Positions 7,644-15,986 of a DNA stretch of 31,364 bases are shown here, piece after piece. Every line of letters starts with the position of its first letter. The stretch's first letter is position 1. Under the pieces are notes generated by a model. It had not been told where the DNA came from. It saw nothing but the letters and a program-made list of their open reading frames with translations, and did not search any database. The DNA is from an uncultured Chloroflexota bacterium (GTDB taxonomy: Bacteria > Chloroflexota > UBA4733): the NCBI GenBank assembly GCA_937967325.1, contig CALBSQ010000309.1, positions 1-31,364 on the forward strand, in the 5' to 3' direction. Made by a program: the position numbers and the translations under genes.

Positions 7644-9521
7644 TCAGGCCTCGCCTTCCTCGTCGGCCGCGGCTGGCCACGCTTCCGGTTCCGGAGGCGA
7701 CAGCACGCTGAGGCGGGCCGCCCGGGCGCGCAGCTCGCGGGGATTGGTGGTCGCCAGCGCGTGCTCGCGGGCGCAGGCCGAGACCTTGAGCGGCAGGCGC
7801 ACGTTGTGGCAGCACAAGAGCCCCTGCCCCCGCTCTGCGCCGACCAGGTAGCGCCGCTCCTCGCCGGAGAGCTGACAGGCCTCCGCCACCGGGCCGATGG
7901 TCGCGGCGCTCTGCTTGAGCAGGAGGCGGCAATCGGCGTTGGTGAGCGCCGCGCGGCCCTGCGGGTGGCGCAGGGCGTCCTCGACATCCTGCGTGATCGT
8001 GATCAGCCCCAGGCCGTACTTGCGGGCGCGTCGGGCCATCGCGCCGAGGAAGGCCGCGCCGCGCTCGTACTGCAGGAGCGACCAGGCCTCGTCGATGACG
8101 AGGAAGCGGTCACGCGGCTGGCGGCGCGCGACGGACCAGACGTGGCTGGCGATGAGGTGGATGCCGATGGGACGCAGCTCCGGCTCCAGGCGCTGAAGGT
8201 CGAACACCACCAGCGGCCGATCAAACGCCACGTTGGTCGGGCCGGCGAACATCCCGGCGAGGGAGCCGTGGACATAGCGCTCCAGCCGCACGGCCAGGCC
8301 GGCTGCGAGCGGCGAGGCATCGGCCGCGAGCGTGGCGTGGAGGTCGCGAATCAGCGGCGCCGGGCGCTGGTAGCTCTGGCGGTCGCCGGGCCGGATCCCG
8401 GCCGCGGCGTAGGTGCCGCCGATGGCCCGCTCCAGGACCGCCCGCTCCTCCGAGCCGAGCGGCCGGTCCGGGTCCCCGAGCATCAGCTCCAGCAGCGCCA
8501 GCACGGCCAGCGTCTGTTCGGCCAAAGGGTCTCCCTCGTCCGCGTCGGTCGCGGCCCCGGGCGGCAGATCGAAGGGATTGAGACGCCGCTCGGCACGGCT
8601 GCCAAGGGCGATGGTCTGGCCGTCCACAGCGCGGGCCAGCGGCTCGTACTCGTGCTCGGGGTCGATCACGATGCCGGCGATGCCGCGCACCAGGCCGCGC
8701 AGCAGCAGGAGCTTGGTGAAGTAGCTCTTGCCGGCGCCGCTGCTGGCGAAGATGGCCAGGTTGGCGTTGTCGAGCGCGTCGCCGAAGGGGTCGATCAGCA
8801 CCGGCGTGTGGCTGTCGGTGGCGATGCCGTAGAAGAGGCCGCTCTCCATGGCTACCCCGGCGGCGGTGAAGGGGAAGGTCGTGGCGACCGAGCTCGTGTC
8901 CAGGTTGTGCGGCCGCCCCAGCCGGTCCTGCCCCTGCGGCAGGCAGGAGGCGAAGCCGAGATCCTGCTCGTAGAGGGCCACGCGAGTGCGGGCCAGGATC
9001 GCGCCGGCGACCGTCTCGACGCGCCTGGTGAGGCTGTCCAACTGGCCGGGCGTGCCAGCGCGCAGCAGGAGGTAAACGCTCACCGAGAAGACCCGCTCGT
9101 CCCCGCGCTGGAGCGCGTCGCGCAGGTGCTCCGCGTCGGCGAAGGCAGTCTCGCGTTCCGGATCGGCGAGGCGCCCGCCACGGTCGGCCAGACGCCGCGA
9201 GCTCTCCAACTGGACCAGCTTACGGGCGAGCGCCGACTGCACGGGGCCGCTCTCCCGGGGCGCGACGTGTATGCTCACCTCGATCGGCGCGTCGAAGTTG
9301 AGCAAGGGAGCGAGCCAGCCCGGCCCCACGGAGCGCGGGTAGCCGGTGACGATCAGCGTGCGGGTGTACTGGCGCTCCAGTCTCAAGGCGTCGCGGGAAA
9401 CCTCCACCGCCGTCGGGGCTACCAGGTCCGCCAGGGAGCCCCGGCCCAGGGCGCGCCGGGTTGCAACCGGGGATGGGTTCAGACCAGGCGCTCGTCGCAG
9501 TCGTGCCAGCACCGGGATCAT
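7644..9521 (-). CDS. virB4: VirB4-family conjugation ATPase
   Basis: This 625-residue ATPase should power assembly of the mating channel from the cytoplasmic face. The N-terminal CagE/TrbE/VirB4 domain (about 45-225) is followed by the ATPase domain: Walker A SSGAGKSYF (260-268), a DPEHEYEPLA segment (about 287-296), Walker B FLVIDEAWSLL (473-483) and the ITQDVED motif (about 508-514). The ATG at 9521 follows AAGGAGCAACCC. It shares ATGA with the stop of the TraC-like gene upstream, so translation is coupled. Everything expected of the family is present and no defect is visible. Confidence 0.93.
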   Translation of the reverse strand: MIPVLARLRRAPGLNPSPVATRRALGRGSLADLVAPTAVEVSRDALRLERQYTRTLIVTGYPRSVGPGWLAPLLNFDAPIEVSIHVAPRESGPVQSALARKLVQLESSRRLADRGGRLADPERETAFADAEHLRDALQRGDERVFSVSVYLLLRAGTPGQLDSLTRRVETVAGAILARTRVALYEQDLGFASCLPQGQDRLGRPHNLDTSSVATTFPFTAAGVAMESGLFYGIATDSHTPVLIDPFGDALDNANLAIFASSGAGKSYFTKLLLLRGLVRGIAGIVIDPEHEYEPLARAVDGQTIALGSRAERRLNPFDLPPGAATDADEGDPLAEQTLAVLALLELMLGDPDRPLGSEERAVLERAIGGTYAAAGIRPGDRQSYQRPAPLIRDLHATLAADASPLAAGLAVRLERYVHGSLAGMFAGPTNVAFDRPLVVFDLQRLEPELRPIGIHLIASHVWSVARRQPRDRFLVIDEAWSLLQYERGAAFLGAMARRARKYGLGLITITQDVEDALRHPQGRAALTNADCRLLLKQSAATIGPVAEACQLSGEERRYLVGAERGQGLLCCHNVRLPLKVSACAREHALATTNPRELRARAARLSVLSPPEPEAWPAAADEEGEA

Positions 9522-10189
9522 GGGTTGCTCCTTCCACACAAATCGGTCGTTGGCACCGATGGCATCGCCTCGTCGAGATCGGTGGTGAGGTGCTGCTGGC
9601 GGGAGAGCTCGGGGCACCAGCAGGCATGGAGCAGCAGCGCGAACTCCTTGCCGCCGAGCCGCCGGGTGTCCAGATTCGCCCGGCGCAGCCCTTCGGCGAG
9701 TGCGTCCAGGCGGGCGACCAGCGCACCCGCCGCCCCGTCCCAATCCTGGACCGGGGCGGGGCGTTGCCTCCACGGCCAGGGCAGCCGCGGGGCCGGGGCC
9801 GGCGGGTCGGTCGCGATGACCAGATAGTGATGCCGCTCCAGGAGCTGGCGCCGCTTGGCCAGGTTGGCCAGGAAGGTCGCCTGTGCCCGCGCGACGGGGG
9901 CGAGGGCCTCGGGCAGCAGCCGCGACCGGCGCTCCAGGTCAGCGAGGTACCCCTGCAGATCCATCGGGAGCACCCGCACGAGGATCTGGATGGGGTGCTG
10001 CAGCCCCTGAAGGAACCCGGCGTAGCCAGCGACGGCGCTCTCTTGCTCCTCGTCCGAGCGCAGGCCGAAGGGGATGCCGGCCACCTCCAGCGCCGCGCAG
10101 GAGTAGCCCTCCTCGAAGGTGACCCAGTGCTCCCCGATGCCGACAAGGCGCAGGTAGCGCGCCTGGGTGGTGTCGTCTCGACGTCTCAT
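9518..10189 (-). CDS. TraC-like protein of the PrgI-VirB4 gene set
   Basis: This 223-residue protein lies between PrgI and VirB4, a conserved slot in Gram-positive-type and related conjugation loci. There, proteins resembling the N-terminal part of VirB4/TraC without an ATPase domain are found. Visible features: a beta-rich start (residues 11-45, YLRLVGIGEHW, then EEGYSCAALEVAGIPFGLRS), a conserved-looking HPIQILVRVLPMDL segment (about 65-78), and a long helical stretch (about 80-125) that could be a coiled coil. There is no P-loop. ATGA overlaps at both ends tie it to its neighbours. Assignment rests partly on gene order. Confidence 0.7.
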   Translation of the reverse strand: MRRRDDTTQARYLRLVGIGEHWVTFEEGYSCAALEVAGIPFGLRSDEEQESAVAGYAGFLQGLQHPIQILVRVLPMDLQGYLADLERRSRLLPEALAPVARAQATFLANLAKRRQLLERHHYLVIATDPPAPAPRLPWPWRQRPAPVQDWDGAAGALVARLDALAEGLRRANLDTRRLGGKEFALLLHACWCPELSRQQHLTTDLDEAMPSVPTTDLCGRSNP

Positions 10190-10587
10190 GGCGCCGCCGC
10201 CTTTCCGGCCGGGCTCGCGGCGTGTTGCCCGGTCCAGGCGAGCGCCGGCGCGGCGGCGAGCATGCCCTGGCCGCTGTCGGCATCGGCCGGCGTCGCGTCC
10301 GGCCGCCAGAGGCAGACGCACGGCAGGGCGAGGAAGCGCAGGTACACCAGCGCCCACAGGACCAGGCTCTGCCCGTGTGGCCGGATCAGGGCGGCCGCCA
10401 CGGCGCAGGCCTGGACCACCAGCGCGATCCCCAGTCGTAGGCCGGTCGGCAAGGAGGTGACGGCCTGCCAAGCCGCGTAGCCGGCGCAGCCGCCCGCGAG
10501 CAGGACAAGGAGCTGGGGCATGGTGAGTCCGCCGAGGACCCGATCCTCGACGTTCAGGTGGGTAGGGATCTCGTGGCGCGTGGCCAT
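10186..10587 (-). CDS. PrgI family inner-membrane protein (VirB3-like)
   Basis: This 133-residue protein starts with the hallmark PrgI sequence HEIPTHLNVEDRVLGGLT and has two membrane helices (about 21-41 and 49-68), then a short cytoplasmic tail. PrgI proteins occupy the VirB3 position and associate with VirB4 in the inner-membrane complex. It lies 12 bp downstream of the pilin gene and overlaps the TraC-like gene by 4 bp. The C-terminal 50 residues are low complexity (Ala/Pro) and unrecognised. Confidence 0.85.
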   Translation of the reverse strand: MATRHEIPTHLNVEDRVLGGLTMPQLLVLLAGGCAGYAAWQAVTSLPTGLRLGIALVVQACAVAAALIRPHGQSLVLWALVYLRFLALPCVCLWRPDATPADADSGQGMLAAAPALAWTGQHAASPAGKAAAP

Positions 10588-10599
10588 CGGCGCTACCTC

Positions 10600-10845
10600 C
10601 TAGCTGCCGACGCCGGCCATGGCCGACACGATCATGCCGGCCACGACGCGGGCACCCAGGACGAGGGCAAGGCCCGCCAGGGCATTGAAGAAGCCCTGCT
10701 TGGCCCCTTCCATCTGGCGAGGGTTGCCGCCCGCCGACATGTACTGGAAGCCGGACCACATCACCCAGAAGGCGCAGACGACGGCGGCCACAGTGGTGCC
10801 CGTCTGCAGAAGATGGCTGAAGAGCTGGTTGATAGCGGTATCCAC
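10600..10845 (-). CDS. VirB2/TrbC-like pilin or membrane channel subunit
   Basis: This 81-residue protein has two hydrophobic helices (about 15-34 and 52-75) joined by a short loop containing SAGGNPRQMEGAKQG. That layout is typical of TrbC/VirB2 pilins: two membrane helices and a polar loop with a conserved G-N-P/E-A-K type motif. No cleavable signal peptide is evident, as in several Gram-positive homologues. An AAGGAGAG lies about 13 bases before the ATG. Its place before PrgI and VirB4 supports the call. Confidence 0.8.
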   Translation of the reverse strand: MDTAINQLFSHLLQTGTTVAAVVCAFWVMWSGFQYMSAGGNPRQMEGAKQGFFNALAGLALVLGARVVAGMIVSAMAGVGS

Positions 10846-10969
10846 GGTGCGGAGTTCTCTCCTTCCAACACTTGGTTCGAGACCACGCGACAGGCGCGGT
10901 CACTGACGGGCGGCACCGGACCGGGTGGACCGCGGATGCAGGGTAGGTGCATCGGGGAGCCTCTCTTCG

Positions 10970-11533
10970 TCAGCGTGGCGAGACGGGGTGGCCGAAATGA
11001 TCGCTGTGAACGTCAGCCGGTCGCACCCAGCCGAGATAGGGGGCGTCCCATCCGGCCAGCGGCTCGGTCTGGACGCCCAGATCGGTGACGGACGTGAACC
11101 AGCCGCCGCCGGTGGAGATGCCGACATGGCCATCGAAGCTATTGGCGGCCGCGGGCGCGAAGTAGACGAGGTCGTCGGCCTCGGGCGGCGGACCGGCATG
11201 CACCAGCCCCAGGCCGGCCAGGCGCAGGTAGGCGCCGAAGGCGGTGTCGCCCTGATTGCCCAGGCCGAGCTCTTGCTCGACGAAGGTCTCGCAGTAGGTG
11301 TCCGAGCCGCTCCCCCAGCGCGTGTCGCCGGCCGTCACCGGGATCGCGAGGGACGCTATCCTCGGCGCCCCGTCGCTGGGCCGCGCGGCCGCCTCGAGCG
11401 ATGGGTTCGCTGGGGGCGGGCCCGGGCTGGACAGGGCGCCGTACAGCGTGAGCTGGAAGCCCACCACCAGGAACAGCAGCAGCCCGAGCGCGGCGGCAAT
11501 CCACGGGATGGCCCGACTGCCGGACGTCATCAT
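10970..11533 (-). CDS. Membrane-anchored CHAP/NlpC-like hydrolase (VirB1-like role)
   Basis: This 187-residue protein has one N-terminal membrane helix (about 10-32), a proline-rich spacer and a cysteine-peptidase-like domain (about 65-175). Candidate catalytic residues are Cys81 (SDTYCETFVEQ) and His136 (DGHVGIS), in the order and spacing of CHAP/NlpC-P60 amidases. The PEADDLVYF segment before the His is also typical. Such enzymes open peptidoglycan locally for the mating channel. I infer the fold from motifs only. ATG 11533 overlaps the virB6-like stop (ATGA). The following 124 bp to the pilin gene contains no gene. Confidence 0.75.
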   Translation of the reverse strand: MMTSGSRAIPWIAAALGLLLFLVVGFQLTLYGALSSPGPPPANPSLEAAARPSDGAPRIASLAIPVTAGDTRWGSGSDTYCETFVEQELGLGNQGDTAFGAYLRLAGLGLVHAGPPPEADDLVYFAPAAANSFDGHVGISTGGGWFTSVTDLGVQTEPLAGWDAPYLGWVRPADVHSDHFGHPVSPR

Positions 11534-12666
11534 GGCCGTCCCCCTCGACCTGCGCCGCCGCTCGCCGTCGACGCGCGCCCGGCGCCCGAGCCGCGTCGCA
11601 TCGCCCCAGCCGTCGGAGCCACCGCCCGGACGGCCTGCCCGACGACCAGGCCGCGCAGCAGTCCCCAGCCGTCGCTGAGTTGATGGCCGACCAGGCCGGG
11701 CAGCTTGAGCACCAGGACGAGCGTCGCGAGGCCCATGAAAGGGCCCAGGACGTCGGCTGCCCCGCCGCCCGAGCCGATGGCGGTAAGCAGGTTGTTGGCG
11801 AGCACCAGCGCCGTCACTTGCAGGAACTGGGTGACGAGAGCGCCGAAGAAGGCCGTCGACCACCAGCGGCTCCAGCGCTGCGTCTGGGGCAGGATCCAGC
11901 AGAGTAGGCCGAGCGGCGCCGCGATGAGCAGCACATCGACGAGGACCAGGCGCATGAGCATCTGGATGGCCAGCAGCAGGCACACGACCAGATAGAGGAG
12001 GACGGCACCGGCGGCCAGCAGGGCGGCCGGCGTCCAGAGCGCGACTACGGCGGTGGTCGCCAGCCGGTCCCAGCCGGGGAAGCCGGCGGTACCCACGAGG
12101 CCGCAGAGCGCGTTCTCCAGGTTGACGGCCGCGCTCGCCCACCAGAGGCTGCTGTTGACCAGGATGGCGCCGACCAGCAGCCGGGCGAGCAGCTCCATAG
12201 CCCCGTCGGCGCGTACGCCCAGGTGGCGGCGCAGCAGCACGTTGTAGCCGCCGGCCAGCGCCACCAGGGCCAGGGCGCCGTTCGCCACGTCGCGCAAAGC
12301 CGCCCAGAGTCGACGTACGTCGGGCTGTCCGTAGCTCAGGCCGGGCGGGGTCTCACCGACGAAGTTGAGCGAGGCGGCGGCGGCGAGGGCGCCATGTAAT
12401 GCTGTGACGACGCCGCCGAGGAGGCTGCCGAGCACCTGCTGGAACAGCCCGGGTGTCTCCTGCCTGAGCTGATCGATGGAAGGACCGCTGTTGACGACGA
12501 GGATCTGCTGGCCGGGCGCGGCGGTCGAGGCGACACTCGGCAGTGTCGGCGGGAGCGGCGTGGCGCCGTCTGGGCCGGCCGGCGCCGCCAGGGACGGCGC
12601 TGCCCAGCCAAGGAAGAGCGCGAGCAACAGGACACTCACGGACAGGGCGGTACGGCGACGTGGCAT
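11530..12666 (-). CDS. VirB6/TrbL-like polytopic channel protein
   Basis: This 378-residue protein has a cleavable-looking signal peptide (about 1-27) and a periplasmic stretch to about 110. Six or so hydrophobic segments (about 125-345) follow, with a short Gly/Arg/Ser-rich cytoplasmic tail. The pattern of signal peptide plus VirB6-type membrane core (residues near LLAIQMLMRLVLVDVLLIAAP and PQTQRWSRWW) fits TrbL/VirB6 proteins that line the translocation path. The ATG overlaps the preceding stop (TGATG), and the end overlaps the hydrolase gene. Primary sequence in this family diverges fast, so topology and context carry most weight. Confidence 0.82.
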   Translation of the reverse strand: MPRRRTALSVSVLLLALFLGWAAPSLAAPAGPDGATPLPPTLPSVASTAAPGQQILVVNSGPSIDQLRQETPGLFQQVLGSLLGGVVTALHGALAAAASLNFVGETPPGLSYGQPDVRRLWAALRDVANGALALVALAGGYNVLLRRHLGVRADGAMELLARLLVGAILVNSSLWWASAAVNLENALCGLVGTAGFPGWDRLATTAVVALWTPAALLAAGAVLLYLVVCLLLAIQMLMRLVLVDVLLIAAPLGLLCWILPQTQRWSRWWSTAFFGALVTQFLQVTALVLANNLLTAIGSGGGAADVLGPFMGLATLVLVLKLPGLVGHQLSDGWGLLRGLVVGQAVRAVAPTAGAMRRGSGAGRASTASGGAGRGGRP

Positions 12667-14102
12667 CAGCGGCCCGCCATTTCGAAGGAGAGCACCCAGC
12701 CCGCCAGGCCCACGTCGTCGTGCTGAACGAGCAGCGCCCGCGCCTGCGCGGCGTCCCAGCGCACGGCGTAGGGTGAGGCGGGCGCGACGGGCAGCCTGCC
12801 GACCGCGGGCGTGCGGCGGCCTGACGGGGCGAGCTGGTCGAGCGCCACCGTTCCCCCGCTCTGGCGGGCGAGGGCGAGGATGTCGCCGCCGTCGCGCCAG
12901 ACCGGCGCCGCGGCCGGCTTGGGGTCCAGCACGCGACCCTCTCCCGCGTGCGCCCCGGCGGTGTACAGGATGTCCACGGTCTGCTCGCCAACGAGCACCC
13001 CACCCAGGCCCGTTGCCCGATCCCGCGTCGCGGCCGTGTAGACCACCTGCTGGCCATCCGGCGACCAGGCGATCGGGGGATAGGGCAGCGCCGTGGGGTC
13101 GCGCTGGCCGAGGTCGGCCAGGTAGCGGAAGGCCCGCGTGCGCACGTCGGCCAGGCAGAGAGACACGAGCGGGCCTGTCTGCGTCAGCAGGGCAACCGAC
13201 GCGCCATCCGGCCCCCAGCTGAGGCTGCCCGGCACGATCGCCGCCGGAAGCTCGGCAATCGAGCGTGCGGCGCCCGTCCGCGGATCGATCCAGAGCAATC
13301 GGCTCAGCGCACCCCCGGCCCCGTCGCGATGCGTCACCAGCAGCACGTGCGCCCCATCGGGGGACCAGGTCAGGTCGGCCAGTTGCTCGCCCGGCTGCGC
13401 TGGCGACAAGGTGTAGCGGGCGGTCGCGGCGCCGCCATCGACCTGTGCTGTCCAGAGCGCCGTCAGCGCCGTGGTGATCGTGGCGTCCGGAGCGGCCACC
13501 GTCGTCGGCGCGAGGTAGGCAATCGCCCGGCCGTCGGGGCGGGGCGCGCTCGGACCCGGTGTCGCCACCGGTCCCAACCGCACCATGGAACCGTCGGTGT
13601 GGCGTCGCCAGAGCGACGAGCTGCCGCCGGCTCGCGGTTGGGCCAGGATGACGACGTCGCCATCAGGCAGGAAGTCCGTGCCGAGGATGATCGTCCCAGG
13701 GAAAGGCGGCCGGAGCGGTTGCGCGGTAGGCACGCTGCGCCAGAGTGTCGCGCCCGACCGTACGGCGTGGCCGGCGTCGGCCCGAACGGTGGAGTCAGTC
13801 GCCATGGCGCCCGCGTCGCGGAAGGAAACGCGGTGGACACCCGGGGTGACCCGGAGCGCCAGCGGTGTCCGCCCGCGCGCGCGACCATCGACCTCGACGG
13901 TCGCGCCGGCCGGGTCGCTGCTGAGCTCGATTGTCGCCGCAGGCGGCGAACGACGGACGGAGCGGATCCGATGGGCCTCGACCCCGCCGGCAGCGGCGGC
14001 GGCCGCGCCGCCCACCGCCGCTAACCACAGGCCGCGACGGGATAGAGTGCGTCGACGCAACGACGAGCGTGCTGGCGAGGTGATAATGGTTGCCTGTTGC
14101 AT
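12666..14102 (-). CDS. Secreted PEGA-domain / WD40-like beta-propeller protein
   Basis: This 478-residue protein begins with a basic, Tat-like leader (SRRGLWLAAVGG, then an alanine run, about residues 21-40). A PEGA domain (about 56-97: IELSSDPAGATVEVDGR, then GRTPLALRVTPGVH) comes next. Several TolB/PD40-type propeller blades follow, marked by LTWSPDGAHV, LSWGPDGASV and IAWSPDGQQV. These folds bind protein or glycan partners outside the membrane. ATG 14102 with GGGAG seven bases upstream is chosen over an upstream in-frame ATG at 14153. As first gene of the transfer operon it may act as a surface or periplasmic component of the mating apparatus. That role is inferred; PEGA/propeller proteins are not standard conjugation subunits. 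Confidence 0.78.
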   Translation of the reverse strand: MQQATIITSPARSSLRRRTLSRRGLWLAAVGGAAAAAAGGVEAHRIRSVRRSPPAATIELSSDPAGATVEVDGRARGRTPLALRVTPGVHRVSFRDAGAMATDSTVRADAGHAVRSGATLWRSVPTAQPLRPPFPGTIILGTDFLPDGDVVILAQPRAGGSSSLWRRHTDGSMVRLGPVATPGPSAPRPDGRAIAYLAPTTVAAPDATITTALTALWTAQVDGGAATARYTLSPAQPGEQLADLTWSPDGAHVLLVTHRDGAGGALSRLLWIDPRTGAARSIAELPAAIVPGSLSWGPDGASVALLTQTGPLVSLCLADVRTRAFRYLADLGQRDPTALPYPPIAWSPDGQQVVYTAATRDRATGLGGVLVGEQTVDILYTAGAHAGEGRVLDPKPAAAPVWRDGGDILALARQSGGTVALDQLAPSGRRTPAVGRLPVAPASPYAVRWDAAQARALLVQHDDVGLAGWVLSFEMAGR

Positions 14103-14441
14103 CGGACCGGCTCCCTGGTGCTGGCCGCGCCGGCCGTGGCGCGACGGTGGCACTGTAGGGAGTGGCCCCTTACCTACGCCTGACTCCAGGCGTACCCATG
14201 GCAGCGACGCTTACACGGCCTTATCGCTTCATCGCTGAGTCTGCTGGGCCTCCTTACCTGGCCGCCTTATCGGCGCGCCGTCGTGGCGAGGAAGCTCAGC
14301 CAGGCCATCGGAGGCCTGCACCATCGGGGGACATGCCGCGTGGTCGTGACAGACACCTGTCCTGGTTCCCATTTGAGCACAGCGACAATGGGCAGGATTA
14401 CCGTGCGGACGTAAGACCATGTCAAGGCCGGTGTGCAATTG
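14103..14441. promoter_or_regulatory. Upstream region of the transfer operon
   Basis: These 339 bp lie between the first transfer gene and the ISL3 terminal repeat. I see no convincing coding region. An 8-bp perfect inverted repeat with a 4-base loop (14175-14194, arm TACGCCTG) lies about 73 bp before the ATG and is the best operator candidate. Further upstream an AAGGAGG (around 14250) stands before ATG AAG CGA TAA, a possible leader peptide. No consensus promoter could be picked by eye. Confidence 0.35.
14175..14194. repeat. 8-bp perfect palindrome, candidate operator
   Basis: TACGCCTG (14175-14182) and CAGGCGTA (14187-14194) are perfect complements around ACTC. No T-run follows on either strand, so a regulator-binding site is more likely than a terminator. 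Confidence 0.4.
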
Positions 14442-14463
14442 GGCTCTCCCGCACTCGGCGGGA
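14442..14463. repeat. ISL3 terminal inverted repeat, left
   Basis: Aligns to the reverse complement of 17500-17521 with two mismatches (positions 16 and 18). Confidence 0.8.
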
Positions 14464-15870
14464 CAGCACGGTAGCTTCCCCCTCGGCCCCGCAGCCTTTG
14501 CTACTGGGCTGACGTGGTCAGCCGATCGGTCGCTTTTAGGCAACCTGGTCCCGCTGGCGGAGGAAAGCAAAGCCGGCGCGGCCGGAGCCCCGGCGCTTGC
14601 GGAGCTTGACCTTGTGCACGTGCCCCTCGACGGGACCGGTGGACCAGCGGGTGGTGATCGCGGCATCGACGGCGACCCGGTCAGCTTGCAGGCCGTTGGC
14701 CAGCGCGACGAAGGCCAGCAGGTTACTAGCGAGCGCGTCGGCGATCCACTGATGGAGCGCGGCGATCTCGCCGCCCGTGATGACGGTGTGGAAGCGCTGG
14801 CGCAACGCGTGGGCCTTGGCGAGCGTCGGGTCGCCATTGAGCAGGCGCTGAAGCAGCACGCGCTCCTCGGGATCGAGCGTCTCGGGCCGGCGCTGGCAGA
14901 GCCATTTGATCTGCCGGCGAGTCAGCCGCCGGTACTGCTTGCGGCGGGCCGCGCGCGGTGGCCGCCAGGCTTGCAGCGCGTTGGAGAGCAGGGCGCGGCT
15001 ACCGGTGTAGCCGCGTTCCACCAGCTCGCGGGAGCGCTGGCAGATGTTGGTGCTGACCGCCTGCTAGCGATCCTGGAGGTAGCTGACGAACGGTTGCAAG
15101 GTGGGCGAGGCGAGTCCTTGGGGCCGTGGCTGGGGCGCGCCGCGGTCGCCAGGCCGTCGGTTGCGTGGTGGCTCCGGCGTGGCCAGATGGCCCCGCACCG
15201 TCCGTCGCTCCATCCTCATCTCGCGGGCGATCCGGGCGATGCTCTGGCCTTCGGCGCGCCGACGGCGCACCTCCTCCCAGCGAGCGATGTGCGCCGCGCG
15301 ACGTGCCGCCTCGGTGGCGCTGGGCGGTCGCGCCGACAGCGGCTCCGGCATCCCCTCGGCGGCTGGTGCTCCATCGGCGACCAGGTCGAGGCTGCGCCAG
15401 CGGCTCTTGAGCACGTCGTCCAGCGCCACCGAGGCGTTGTGGGGCAGGTGGAAGCGGTCGCGGGGACCCGCTCGCGGGTGCTGCTGCGCCGTCGGCGCGG
15501 CAAGGCGCGCGGCGTCCGCGTAGGCGCCTGCTCGGTCGCGCACCACCACCTCCACGCCCGGGTGCTGCTCCAACCAATGCTGCAGCGGCGCCGCCTCCCG
15601 CCCCTCCCGCAGCTCAATCGGCCGGCGCGTTTCCAGGTCTACCAAGATCGTGGCTTAGCGCTGCCCTCGCCGCAACGCCAGCTCGTCCACCCCGAGGACG
15701 CGCAGCGTCACCGCCGGAGGTACCGGGGCCGCGCGCCGGAGACGGAGCAGGGTATCCGGGCTGGTGGCGACCCCGGCCGCTTGAGCGAGGCGCGCTCCTG
15801 CTTCGCCGCCCGCGATCCGCACCACCAGGCGCAGGTACTCCGTCACGGGTGCCGTCCGTCGCGCCCCCAC

Positions 15871-15879
15871 GGGGGGATA
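15871..15879. repeat. 9-bp target-site duplication, left copy
   Basis: GGGGGGATA abuts the left end of the IS4 element; the identical copy is at 17219-17227. Collapsing the two restores the ISL3 reading frame, independent support that it is a true duplication. Confidence 0.88.
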
Positions 15880-15897
15880 GCTTTAAGGGGTAGGTTT
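15880..15897. repeat. IS4 terminal inverted repeat, left
   Basis: GCTTTAAGGGGTAGGTTT; matches the reverse complement of 17201-17218 with one mismatch. Confidence 0.88.
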
Positions 15898-15986
15898 ATG
15901 TGATAGCGAGGGGGTAGTGAAGCGGGACCCCTCCGGCGGGGATGCTGTGGATATGGAGATATCGCAGCGACCGCAGGAGGGGTCCC

